From Alteriqipengyuania bathyomarina_B (lineage in GTDB: Bacteria; Pseudomonadota; Alphaproteobacteria; Sphingomonadales; Sphingomonadaceae), in assembly GCF_038594605.1 (NCBI RefSeq), contig NZ_JBCFZM010000001.1:620001-684000 (forward strand): a stretch of DNA of 64,000 nt. Reading direction: 5' to 3'. The position numbers and the translations under genes are program-made. Of the stretch, positions 35,463 through 43,498 are shown piece by piece. Under the pieces are notes generated by a model. The model saw nothing but the letters and a program-made list of their open reading frames with translations, had not been told where the DNA came from and made no database searches. Every line of letters begins with the position of its first letter. Position 1 is the first letter of the stretch.

Positions 35463-36371
35463 TTATTCCTGATGGACTTTGAAGATTTTCGCTTCGGCTT
35501 CTGGTGCCCCCTCGGCACCCGCTTCACTTTCGGGAACGACCAGCGGACCCAAGTCCGACATCGCCTTTGCGCGCGTTTGCGCGTTCTCGTGCAGTGGATA
35601 GCGCAGCGGCGTGTCGCGGAAGCTCTTCATGACCTGGCCCAGGCCCTGCCAGCCTTCCTCGCGTGCATCGCGCACCTGCTGCAGATCGAGCCGAAGGGCC
35701 GCAACGTCGCGCCCTTCGCCGCTCTCGTAGATCAGCTCGCCACCCGGCCCGAAATAGGCAGAGCGACCATTGCCGAGCATCCCTGCGCAATTCACATCGA
35801 TGAAGAAGCACTGGTTGGTGGCGGCATTCGCGCGCGCAATGGCCAGTTCCACATCGCGGTCCACCGTGTTGGTCATCGTCGGCAGGACGATAACCTCCGC
35901 GCCCATCGCGGCGAGCGTGCGCATCGCCTCGGGAAACCACATGTCGTAACAGATCGCGACGCCGATCCGGCCGATGCCGGGGATTTCGAACACGCAATAT
36001 TCTTCACCGCAAGCAATGTCCTTTTCGTAGGGAAGGAAAGGGAAGAACTTGTCGTGCCGGGCAACGATCTCGCCCTGCGGGTCGAAGACGGGGGCGACAT
36101 TGAAGATACGCCCATCGCGTTCCTGATAGAACGAGCCCGGGATCAGAAAAGTGCCGGTTTCGCGGGCGAGCGCGGACATGCGCTGTTCGAATGACCCGCC
36201 CTCGCGCTCGGCATGCTTGGGAGACGCGCCATAGGCGGCAAGCTCGCCGAACACGACCAGATCGACCCATGGAAACCGCCGCGTTACCGCGCGCGCCTCA
36301 CGTTCGATCAGATCGACATTATCGGTCGCATCGGCGTCGACCTGGATTGCAGCAATTCCTAGCTTTGCCAT
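35463..36371 (-). CDS. Carbon-nitrogen hydrolase (nitrilase superfamily)
   Basis: 302 residues with the Glu-Lys-Cys triad of the superfamily: Glu in VVFGELAAYG, Lys in ARHDKFFPFLPYEKD and Cys in GVAICYDMWFPEAMRTLA. Such enzymes cut amides, nitriles or carbamoyl groups and release ammonia or an amine. ATG at 36371 is preceded by GAGGGGG. It is the first gene of the cluster after the MocR regulator and its repeats. With the downstream GabT and GabD it could free an omega-amino acid from an amide. Confidence 0.88.
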   Translation of the reverse strand: MAKLGIAAIQVDADATDNVDLIEREARAVTRRFPWVDLVVFGELAAYGASPKHAEREGGSFEQRMSALARETGTFLIPGSFYQERDGRIFNVAPVFDPQGEIVARHDKFFPFLPYEKDIACGEEYCVFEIPGIGRIGVAICYDMWFPEAMRTLAAMGAEVIVLPTMTNTVDRDVELAIARANAATNQCFFIDVNCAGMLGNGRSAYFGPGGELIYESGEGRDVAALRLDLQQVRDAREEGWQGLGQVMKSFRDTPLRYPLHENAQTRAKAMSDLGPLVVPESEAGAEGAPEAEAKIFKVHQE

Positions 36372-36418
36372 CAATTCCCCCTCTGAGGACAGAGGTTCTC
36401 GCAACTGCGGCAAAGTTA

Positions 36419-36461
36419 TTAGAGCCAGTTTGGTCGGTTTTTTAGAGCCAGATCGGTCAGG
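36419..36461. promoter_or_regulatory. Direct repeats, candidate MocR/GabR operator
   Basis: TTAGAGCCAGTTTGGTCGG (36419) and TTAGAGCCAGATCGGTCAG (36442) are direct repeats 23 bp apart, just over two helical turns. They lie between the MocR-like gene and the first catabolic gene, the second box reaching the MocR stop codon. GabR and PdxR bind direct repeats, so these are likely sites for the neighbouring regulator. Confidence 0.6.
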
Positions 36462-38298
36462 TTGGAGAGGGTGCGATCACGGCCTCGTCGATTGTGCGGC
36501 CATCGTCGTCGAGCCAGAAAATGCGGTTTCCCGCGCGCGCAACCCGAAAGCGCCCCGTTTCGCCATAGGCCCACTCATCCCACTGGCGACACCAGTGGCC
36601 CCCCTCGATCCACCAGCGCCCCTCGTCGCGCTCTTCCTGGGCATAGCCTGCCCGGCCCTGCATACTGCCATCGGCGAAAAGCTCGATTATGCAAGGCTCG
36701 CCGTAGACGGTCTGATAATTGAGCCGCTGGCCCGAAAACAGCGGCTCCAGCTCTGCTGCCGGGAGCGCAGCGCGCGTGTCGTCGGCGGGCGACTGCTCCG
36801 CGCCGTCACCTTCGGGCGCGTTCACCAGTTTCAGCATTTCACGCGAAAGGGCCTCGATCCCGGGCCGGATCTGGCCTTCATCGAGGCTGGTAACGCCGAG
36901 CCTGAACATATTCGAGCGGCCCTGACCATCCGCGAAATAGGGGGTTGCCGGTTCGATCAGCACACCCGAATTCTGCGCCGCGACGCGTAATTTCTCGGCG
37001 TCGAGATTTTCGGGCCCCCGGACCCAGTAAGACGTGCCCCCGGTCACGGGAGGGATCGCGATCGAGAGCGGGCGATAGTGGTTGAGCGCGTCGCGCAGTG
37101 CAATCAACCGCCGCTCGTAAATCCCGAAATGCTTGCGCAACATCGCGTCATAATGCCCCAGCGACAGGAAAATCCCTGCCGTGCGCTGCGTGATCGGGGA
37201 GGGTTTGCGCGTAGTCAGGTTGCGCAGCCTTCGCGCGGCGCGGATAAAATCGGCGGGCCCAACCAGAAATCCGAGCCGCAAGCCGGGCGAGAGCACCTTG
37301 GAGAGCGAGGCGACATATACCACCCGGCCGTCGCTATCGCCGCTCTTGAGCGAAGGCGGGGCATCGGCAAGGAAGCCCAGCTCGCATTCGAAGTCGTCCT
37401 CCACGATCAGCGCGTCGTGTGCGCGCGCCTCGGCCAGCAGCGCCGCGCGTTGGCTATCGGGCATGGTGACCCCGGTCGGGCGCTGGCGGCTCGGCGAGAC
37501 GTAGAACAGGTCGATCCCGTCGAGCCCGCTCGAAATGTCGACGCCGGTATCGCCGACCGGGAAATACCGCACCCCTGCGCCACGTTCGTGAACCAGCGAG
37601 CGGATGTCCGGTTCGCCGGGGTCTTCCAGACCGACCGTGCTATCCGCGCCGCATAACAGCTCGAAAATGAGGTGGAGCGCCTGCTGCTCCCCGACCGTGA
37701 CGAGAATCTCGTCGGCCGCCGCCGCAATTCCGCGCCGTGTGAGGATCTTCTGCCGAAACTGCTCGACCAGCAATTCATCGTCGGCCTCGCCGGTATCGGT
37801 CGACCAGCTTTCGACCTCGTTTACGGCAAGCGCCATCCGGCTCGCCTCGCGCCATTCGGCAATCGGGAACAGCGTGCGGTCGTAAAGCCCTTCGATGAAG
37901 GGAAAAGGCAGTTCCCGCCAGTCCGCCTGATACCGCAGGCCTTCGCCGGGGATCACCCGATCGGGCGCCTTGCGCATCACCGCCGATTGCTCGCGCCGGG
38001 GCTTCGGCCCGGCGACTGCGGGAATGATTGCCGCGCGGCGCCCATCGGCGACATACACGCCGCTCCGCTCGCGCGAATGCAGATGACCGGAGGCGATGAG
38101 CTCCTGATAGGCTAGCGAGACGGTGTTGCGGGCGATGCCGAGTTGACCGGCAAGCTTGCGCGACGATGGCAGTTTGAGCCCCGCTGGCAACACGCCCGAA
38201 TTGATCGTTTCGACGATGCGCGCGCGCAACTGCGCCTGCAGCGAAGTGTTCGATTCCCGGTCCAGGCGGAAGAGGTGCGCAATCGATTGCTTTGCCAT
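36457..38298 (-). CDS. MocR/GabR-type regulator (GntR HTH plus aminotransferase-like domain) with C-terminal extension
   Basis: 613 residues. The N-terminal winged HTH (SLQAQLRARIVETINSGVLP; KLAGQLGIARNTVSLAYQEL) is followed by a fold-type-I aminotransferase domain with the PLP lysine in SLSKVLSPGLRLGF. GabR homologues use this domain to sense GABA-PLP and switch gabTD on. About 110 extra residues follow the usual end, with GRWWIEGGHWCRQWDEWAYG and RIFWLDDDGRTI suggesting a small beta domain. It sits upstream of the catabolic genes on the same strand, so it probably controls them through the direct repeats at 36419. Confidence 0.88.
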   Translation of the reverse strand: MAKQSIAHLFRLDRESNTSLQAQLRARIVETINSGVLPAGLKLPSSRKLAGQLGIARNTVSLAYQELIASGHLHSRERSGVYVADGRRAAIIPAVAGPKPRREQSAVMRKAPDRVIPGEGLRYQADWRELPFPFIEGLYDRTLFPIAEWREASRMALAVNEVESWSTDTGEADDELLVEQFRQKILTRRGIAAAADEILVTVGEQQALHLIFELLCGADSTVGLEDPGEPDIRSLVHERGAGVRYFPVGDTGVDISSGLDGIDLFYVSPSRQRPTGVTMPDSQRAALLAEARAHDALIVEDDFECELGFLADAPPSLKSGDSDGRVVYVASLSKVLSPGLRLGFLVGPADFIRAARRLRNLTTRKPSPITQRTAGIFLSLGHYDAMLRKHFGIYERRLIALRDALNHYRPLSIAIPPVTGGTSYWVRGPENLDAEKLRVAAQNSGVLIEPATPYFADGQGRSNMFRLGVTSLDEGQIRPGIEALSREMLKLVNAPEGDGAEQSPADDTRAALPAAELEPLFSGQRLNYQTVYGEPCIIELFADGSMQGRAGYAQEERDEGRWWIEGGHWCRQWDEWAYGETGRFRVARAGNRIFWLDDDGRTIDEAVIAPSPT

Positions 38299-38468
38299 CC
38301 TGCACGCTCGTGGCCCAATTGCAGGGGTTGCTCAAGCTCGCTCGCGTTTACGCGCAGGAGTTGCGCGCACCCCTGACCGGGGTCAAAGCGACCTCTCGCG
38401 AGTGCGGCCTTTGACTTGAGCCACCACACACACGCCCCTACCACCGCAATGTGCAGCGATGCTTCCAT

Positions 38469-38488
38469 TATCACACTGCAATGTGATA
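38469..38488. promoter_or_regulatory. Perfect palindrome upstream of ribB
   Basis: TATCACA-CTGCAA-TGTGATA, a 7-bp perfect inverted repeat, ends 12 bp before the ribB ATG at 38501. RibB here has an N-terminal HTH, so autoregulation is imaginable. It has the reverse polarity of a CRP site. No FMN riboswitch consensus is recognised in the 200-bp leader. Confidence 0.4.
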
Positions 38489-38500
38489 GAGCGCTTCATC

Positions 38501-39766
38501 ATGAGCGAATCAACCATCAGCCGTGTGCGCGCCGCCATCACCTCCGGCAGCATCACCCGCGCCGCCCTCGCCCGGGCGGCGGGGCTCCATGCCAACACCC
38601 TGCGCGACTGCGCCGAGGCGGACTGGAACCCCACCGCCGAAACCTTGCGCAAGCTCGACGCCTTCCTCGACGCGCAGGAAGATGCGCCAGTCCTCGTCCC
38701 GATCGAGGAGATTATCGAGGAAGCGCGCAACGGCCGCATGTTCGTGCTGGTCGACGACGAGGATCGCGAGAACGAGGGCGATCTGGTGATCCCCGCACAG
38801 ATGGCCACGCCCGATGCGGTCAACTTCATGGCCACCCACGGGCGCGGACTCATCTGCCTGACGCTCCAGCGCGCACGGGTCGAGGCGCTGGGCCTCGAAC
38901 TGATGAGCCGCAGCAATGGCAGTCGCCATGAAACCGCCTTCACCGTCAGCATCGAAGCGCGCGAAGGCGTGACCACCGGGATCAGTGCGGCGGACCGCGC
39001 GCGCACCGTCGCGGTGGCCATCGACCCTACGCGCGGCGCGCAGGATATCGTCACCCCGGGGCACGTCTTCCCGCTGATCGCACGCGACGGCGGGGTGCTG
39101 GTGCGCGCGGGCCATACCGAAGCGGCGGTGGATATTTCGCGTCTGGCGGGCCTCAACCCCAGCGGCGTGATTTGCGAAATCATGAACGACGATGGCTCGA
39201 TGGCGCGGCTCGACAATCTCGTCGAGTTCGCGCGGCGTCACAAGCTCAAGATCGGCACGATCCGCGACCTGATCGAATACCGGATGAAGCACGATCATCT
39301 GGTCGAGCGTGCGGGCGAAAGCACCTTCGACAGCCAGCACGGCGGCGAGTGGCGGGCGATCAATTACCGCAGCACGGTCGACGGCAGCGTCAGCGTGGTG
39401 CTGCAAAAGGGCCGCGTACTGCCCGACAGCCCGACGCTCGTGCGGATGCACCGCATCTCGCTGTTCGACGACGTACTCGGGCGGACGAGCGAGAAGCGCG
39501 AGATGCTACAGCGCGCGATGCGCGTCATCGGCGAAGAAGGCAGCGGGCTGATCGTGTGCCTCATGCCCGGCCAGCCAGACAAGATGCAGGCCGAGGTTGC
39601 TGGCCGCCCTGAGGGTGGCGAATTGCGCGAATACGGCATCGGTGCGCAAATCCTCGCCGATCTCGGCGTTTCCGAGATGACCCTCCTTTCCAATTCCCAC
39701 CGCAATGTGATCGGCCTCGAAGGCTATGGCATCACCGTGGTGGGCGAACGCCCTATTCCGGAGTGA
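38501..39766 (+). CDS. ribB: 3,4-dihydroxy-2-butanone-4-phosphate synthase with HTH head and degenerate GTP cyclohydrolase II domain
   Basis: 421 residues. Residues 1-60 form an HTH-like unit (TRAALARAAGLHANTLRD). Residues about 65-265 are RibB, converting ribulose 5-phosphate for riboflavin synthesis, with DDEDRENEGDLVIPA, GHTEAAVD and GVICEIMNDDG. The C-terminal domain has the RibA fold (YRSTVDG, TLLSNSHRNVIGLEGYG), but its zinc-binding cysteine cluster is absent (SLFDDVLGRTSEKREML in its place), so GTP cyclohydrolase activity is unlikely (RibBX type). ATG at 38501 follows the palindrome. ribH starts 4 bp later. Confidence 0.88.
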   Translation: MSESTISRVRAAITSGSITRAALARAAGLHANTLRDCAEADWNPTAETLRKLDAFLDAQEDAPVLVPIEEIIEEARNGRMFVLVDDEDRENEGDLVIPAQMATPDAVNFMATHGRGLICLTLQRARVEALGLELMSRSNGSRHETAFTVSIEAREGVTTGISAADRARTVAVAIDPTRGAQDIVTPGHVFPLIARDGGVLVRAGHTEAAVDISRLAGLNPSGVICEIMNDDGSMARLDNLVEFARRHKLKIGTIRDLIEYRMKHDHLVERAGESTFDSQHGGEWRAINYRSTVDGSVSVVLQKGRVLPDSPTLVRMHRISLFDDVLGRTSEKREMLQRAMRVIGEEGSGLIVCLMPGQPDKMQAEVAGRPEGGELREYGIGAQILADLGVSEMTLLSNSHRNVIGLEGYGITVVGERPIPE

Positions 39767-39770
39767 TCTG

Positions 39771-40199
39771 ATGGCCCGTTTTCTCATCGTCGAAGCGCGT
39801 TTCTACGCCGAGCTCAACGACAAGCTGATCGAAGGCGCGCGCGCTGCGCTGGAGGAGGCTGGTCATCAGGCCGATGTTCTCACCGTGCCCGGTGCACTCG
39901 AAATTCCGGGCGCGATCGCACTGGCGGCGGAGAGCGGCCAGTACGATGGCTTCGTCGCGATCGGAGTCGTGATCCGGGGCGAGACCTATCATTTCGAAAT
40001 CGTCGCCGGCGAGAGCGCGCGCGCGATCATGGCGCTGACGATGGACGGGATCGCGATCGGGAACGGCATCATCACGGTCGAGAACGAGATCCAGGCACAG
40101 GTGCGCGCGGATCCGGCCCAGAAGAACAAGGGCGGCGAAGCGGCCCGCGCGGCCATCGCGCTGCTCGATATCGCGGGCAGGTTCGCCCCGCGCGGCTAG
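39771..40199 (+). CDS. ribH: 6,7-dimethyl-8-ribityllumazine synthase
   Basis: 142 residues. It condenses the RibB product with the pyrimidine intermediate to give lumazine, the riboflavin precursor. Family motifs are VPGALEIPGAI, GVVIRGETYHFEIV, GIITVENEIQAQ and NKGGEAARAAIAL. The start four bases after the ribB stop shows an operon and fits family length better than the upstream extension. Confidence 0.93.
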   Translation: MARFLIVEARFYAELNDKLIEGARAALEEAGHQADVLTVPGALEIPGAIALAAESGQYDGFVAIGVVIRGETYHFEIVAGESARAIMALTMDGIAIGNGIITVENEIQAQVRADPAQKNKGGEAARAAIALLDIAGRFAPRG

Positions 40200-40221
40200 G
40201 CGCAAAACCTAACCTTTGCGC
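40200..40221. repeat. Short inverted repeat after ribH
   Basis: GCGCAAA (40200) pairs with TTTGCGC (40215) around an eight-base loop, directly after the ribH stop. No T-run follows, so it is a weak terminator candidate or an RNA stability element. Confidence 0.3.
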
Positions 40222-40262
40222 AAGTGCGAAACCTTTCGGGCGTGCGGCGTGTTACCCGCCGC

Positions 40263-40571
40263 ATGAACGGACCGCTCGAATGGATCGCCGCAATCGGCAC
40301 GATGATCGCCGCAGGAATGATCGCCGCCGATCTTGGCCGTAAGGCTACGGGCTGGGGCTTCGTGTTGTTCTGCGTGGTGGCGATAACCTGGGTCGTGTCC
40401 GGCCTGATCGAAAACGCCATGCCGATTGCCGCGATGAACGCGATCCTGCTGCTGATCAACGCATGGGGCGTGTGGCAATATCTGCTCAGCCCAAAGAACC
40501 GCAAGAAGATCGAGAAACTCGAAGAGCTTGAGGAAGAGGCCGAAGCCGAGGTCGAGGCGGAGGAACGCTAG
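40263..40571 (+). CDS. Small membrane protein of unknown function
   Basis: 102 residues with three hydrophobic segments (IAAIGTMIAAGMIAADL; FVLFCVVAITWVVSGLI; MNAILLLINAWGVWQYLL) and a Lys/Glu-rich cytoplasmic tail (KIEKLEELEEEAEAEVEAEE). ATG at 40263 is used because the first segment begins shortly after it. It lies between ribH and the convergent enolase gene. Function unknown. Confidence 0.7.
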   Translation: MNGPLEWIAAIGTMIAAGMIAADLGRKATGWGFVLFCVVAITWVVSGLIENAMPIAAMNAILLLINAWGVWQYLLSPKNRKKIEKLEELEEEAEAEVEAEER

Positions 40572-40599
40572 CCGCCCTCCCCCGCCTGCCAGCAAAGTA

Positions 40600-41886
40600 T
40601 CAGCGTGCCAGACGCCCAAAGCAGGCGTGACCTGCATAATGGGCGCTATCGCCCAGCTCTTCCTCGATCCGGATCAGTTGGTTGTATTTGGCGAGCCGGT
40701 CCGACCGGGCGAGCGAGCCGGTCTTGATCTGCCCGCAATTGGTCGCAACCGCGAGATCGGCGATGGTCGAATCCTCGGTCTCGCCCGAACGGTGACTCAT
40801 CACGGCTGTATAACCGGCGCGATGCGCGATATCGACCGCGTCCAGCGTCTCGGACAGCGTGCCGATCTGGTTGACCTTCACCAGTAGCGAGTTGGCAAGC
40901 CCGCGGGAGATCCCGTCGCGCAGGCGGGCCGGGTTGGTCACGAACAGATCGTCGCCCACCAGCTGGACTTTGTCGCCGATCTTCTCCGTCAGCGCTTTCC
41001 AGCCCTCGAAATCGTCTTCGCCCATGCCGTCTTCGATCGAGCGGATCGGATAGTCGTTGCACAGCGCGGCGAGGTAGTCCGCCATTTCGCTGGCGCCGTA
41101 GGTCGCGCCCTCGCCCGCCAGAACATACTTGCCGTCCTTGAAATATTCGGTCGCTGCACAATCGAGCGCGAGCGCGATGTCGCTGCCCGGCGTGAAGCCT
41201 GCGGCCTCGATCGACTGCATGATGAAATCGAGCGCGTCGCGCGTGCTGCCGATATCGGGGGCAAAGCCGCCCTCGTCGCCCACCGAGGTCGACAGGCCCT
41301 TCTGCGACAGGCCCTTCTTGAGCGTGTGGAACACTTCCGCTCCCCAGCGCACTGCCTCGGCCAGCGTTTCCGCGCCGACCGGCATGATCATGAATTCCTG
41401 GATATCGATCGAGTTGTCGGCATGTTCGCCGCCATTGATGATATTCATCATCGGCACCGGCAGGACATGCGCTGAAACCCCGCCAACATAGCTCCACAGG
41501 GGAAGGCCGCGTGCGTTTGCGCCCGCCTTCGCCACCGCGAGGCTGACGCCGAGCAGCGCATTCGCGCCGAGGCGGCCCTTGTTGTCCGTCCCGTCGAGCG
41601 CGATCAGCATGGTGTCGACGTCGCGCTGGTCTTCCGCGTCGAGGCCCAGCAGCATGTCGGCAATCTCGCCATTTACCGCATCGATCGCCTTGAGCACGCC
41701 CTTGCCCATATACCGATCGGCATCGCCATCGCGCAGTTCCACGGCCTCGTGCGCGCCGGTCGACGCGCCGGAGGGCACCGCAGCGCGTCCGAAACTGCCG
41801 TCTTCCAGTAGACAGTCAACTTCGACGGTCGGGTTGCCCCGGCTGTCGAGAATTTCACGCGCGTGCAGATCGAGTATGGCAGTCAT
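40600..41886 (-). CDS. eno: Enolase
   Basis: 428 residues, normal enolase length. It interconverts 2-phosphoglycerate and phosphoenolpyruvate in glycolysis and can join the RNA degradosome. Visible features: NPTVEVDCLLEDGSFGRAAV, GASTGAHEAVELRDGD (the mobile loop), SIEDGMGEDDFEGW, LLVKVNQIGTLSETLDA and SHRSGETEDSTIADLAV. The gene faces away from the stress cluster that begins at 42054. Confidence 0.97.
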   Translation of the reverse strand: MTAILDLHAREILDSRGNPTVEVDCLLEDGSFGRAAVPSGASTGAHEAVELRDGDADRYMGKGVLKAIDAVNGEIADMLLGLDAEDQRDVDTMLIALDGTDNKGRLGANALLGVSLAVAKAGANARGLPLWSYVGGVSAHVLPVPMMNIINGGEHADNSIDIQEFMIMPVGAETLAEAVRWGAEVFHTLKKGLSQKGLSTSVGDEGGFAPDIGSTRDALDFIMQSIEAAGFTPGSDIALALDCAATEYFKDGKYVLAGEGATYGASEMADYLAALCNDYPIRSIEDGMGEDDFEGWKALTEKIGDKVQLVGDDLFVTNPARLRDGISRGLANSLLVKVNQIGTLSETLDAVDIAHRAGYTAVMSHRSGETEDSTIADLAVATNCGQIKTGSLARSDRLAKYNQLIRIEEELGDSAHYAGHACFGRLAR

Positions 41887-42053
41887 TGGGCCTCCGGTCG
41901 GATTATGTTACTTGGGCCGGGGAACAAGCGATCGGCCTTGGTGCGCAGCGCGGCTTATGCGGTGGAACGAACCCTTGCAAGCTGCGTTGCAATTTCAAGG
42001 ACGGCACCAGTTTTGGGCCTGTCGAACACGAACTGCAAAAAGAGGGAAAACCC

Positions 42054-42632
42054 ATGGCTACTGACGACAAGATCAACGAGACGAGCGCCGTTCCGCTGAC
42101 CACCGATGCGGCGGGTGCAGCAGCAGGTTCCGCCGAAGCGCAGCCCACGGGTGGCACGCAGGAGGCAAAATCGCGCTTCAATTCCGCGCTCGACGAAGCC
42201 AAGGCGGGCGCCCAGGCGCTGCGCGGAGAGGCGAGCACCAAGGCCCAGGCTTACAAGGAACAGGCTGCCGCTAAGGGTTCGGAATATGCCGAGCAAGCCA
42301 AGGCCAAGGGTTCGGAATATGCCGAACAGGCCAAGGCCAAGGGGGGCGAGCTTGCCGTCGAAGGCAAGCACAAGGCGAGCGAAGCCCTGACCTCGCTCAG
42401 CCGCGTCGTGGCGGAAAACGCTGCGAAGATCGACGATAGTTTCGGCCCGAAATATGGCGACCATGCGCGCAACGCCGCGCGCGGCCTGCAGGATGCTGCC
42501 ACTCATATCGATTCGAAGTCGTATGACGAACTCGGCGGCGAAGCGCGCGAATTCGTGCGCCAGAACCCCGGCCTCTCGGTCGGTATCGCGGCCGTGGGCG
42601 GCTATGTCCTCGCTCGCCTGTTCCGCCGTTGA
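42054..42632 (+). CDS. LEA-like repeat protein with C-terminal membrane anchor (YqjD/DUF883-like)
   Basis: 192 residues. The N-terminal half is Ala/Lys/Glu-rich and hydrophilic, with 11-residue repeats GSEYAEQAKAK, like group 3 LEA desiccation proteins. The C-terminus PGLSVGIAAVGGYVLARLFRR is a single membrane anchor of the YqjD/ElaB type, in which family members bind ribosomes or the inner membrane in stationary phase. AGAGGG precedes the ATG. It is first of four co-directional envelope/stress genes. The assigned roles come from family resemblance. Confidence 0.75.
   Translation: MATDDKINETSAVPLTTDAAGAAAGSAEAQPTGGTQEAKSRFNSALDEAKAGAQALRGEASTKAQAYKEQAAAKGSEYAEQAKAKGSEYAEQAKAKGGELAVEGKHKASEALTSLSRVVAENAAKIDDSFGPKYGDHARNAARGLQDAATHIDSKSYDELGGEAREFVRQNPGLSVGIAAVGGYVLARLFRR
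42273..42338 (+). repeat. Two tandem 33-bp units inside the LEA-like gene
   Basis: Units 42273-42305 and 42306-42338 encode the same 11 residues (KGSEYAEQAKA) and differ at two bases only. A degenerate third copy follows (KGGELAVEGKH). The near-identity implies a recent duplication or slippage-prone site. Confidence 0.85.
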
Positions 42633-42655
42633 GCGGGACTGGCTGAGAAGGGCCT

Positions 42656-43111
42656 GTGCCGGATATAAAAGACCAGCAATTCGGACATCCTGACGGACCT
42701 GTCGCGCCCTTGGGTGCGGCGGGCCCGCCTCGTCCCGAAACCACGCGCGCCGACGAAGAGCCTTTGGGTTCCTTGTTCGACGACGCCTATGCGCTTTACG
42801 AGGATGGCCGGACTTATGTGGAGGCGGAAGTCGCCTTCCAGAAATCGCGGGCAAGTTACGCCTCGCGAGAAGGTATCTCGGGAATCATCTTTGCGCTCGG
42901 TGCGCTTGCGTTTCTTCACCTGGCGCTGATCGGCCTGGTGGTGGGGCTCATAATAGCACTCGGCCCGATTCTCGGCGCGTTCGGTGCGACCGCTGCGGTG
43001 GTCGGTGCCCTGCTGCTGATGATGGCCGTCGTCGGTCTGGTCGCCCGCTCGCGCTTCAAACACGTGAGTAACGCGTTCAAGGATTCCGGCGGCGAAAGGA
43101 CGAGCTCATGA
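42656..43111 (+). CDS. Holin-X/YqjE-like membrane protein
   Basis: 151 residues, GTG start with AGAAGGG upstream. A hydrophilic N-terminal half (DDAYALYEDGRTYVEAEVAF) is followed by two transmembrane helices (LGALAFLHLALIGLVVGLII and AAVVGALLLMMAVVGLVA). This is the pattern of YqjE/actinobacterial holin-X proteins, which accompany YqjD genes and are not true phage holins. Its stop overlaps the next gene by 4 bp. Confidence 0.75.
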   Translation: MPDIKDQQFGHPDGPVAPLGAAGPPRPETTRADEEPLGSLFDDAYALYEDGRTYVEAEVAFQKSRASYASREGISGIIFALGALAFLHLALIGLVVGLIIALGPILGAFGATAAVVGALLLMMAVVGLVARSRFKHVSNAFKDSGGERTSS

Positions 43112-43419
43112 ACCCGCACCTTCGCCAGATGGAAGAAGACCGCGCGCTGCGCGATGCCGCACGCGGGCTCGTGAAGAACGATATCGCGCATCTGAAGGGC
43201 GACGTGGAGGAAAAGGGCATTGTCGCCCGGATCGCGAGTTCGGCCATGATGGGTGTCGGCGATATCGTTGGAGAAGGCATAGAGCTCGCAGAGCGGCACA
43301 AGCCAGCATCCTACGGCCTCGGCGCAGTTTTCGCGGTCGTCCTCGGCTCGTGGGCCTTGGGCGGCGGCGGATCGGACGAATCCGACGACGAGGACTATGC
43401 GTGGGACGAAAAGGACTGA
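43108..43419 (+). CDS. Small membrane protein of the envelope/stress cluster
   Basis: 103 residues. A charged helical start (HLRQMEEDRALRDAARGLVK) precedes one hydrophobic segment (YGLGAVFAVVLGSWALGGG) and an acidic tail (SDESDDEDYAWDEKD). The ATG overlaps the holin-X-like stop (ATGA). It may play the YqjK-like role beside YqjD/E-like partners. No family match is certain. Confidence 0.7.
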   Translation: MNPHLRQMEEDRALRDAARGLVKNDIAHLKGDVEEKGIVARIASSAMMGVGDIVGEGIELAERHKPASYGLGAVFAVVLGSWALGGGGSDESDDEDYAWDEKD

Positions 43420-43498
43420 TCCTGCGTTCCTGCCCGGAACTCACGCGGCCCTGCGGCGCTTCATATATGACGCACCCATACGAATTTGGAGACCAAGC

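Noticed and set aside
38469..38488. CRP site
   Set aside because: CRP sites read TGTGA-N6-TCACA; here the half-sites are in reverse order.
38299..38500. FMN riboswitch upstream of ribB
   Set aside because: No conserved RFN-type helices could be recognised; only the short palindrome stands out.
42656..43111. Prophage holin
   Set aside because: The holin-X/YqjE-like protein lies in a chromosomal envelope-stress cluster with no phage genes nearby.
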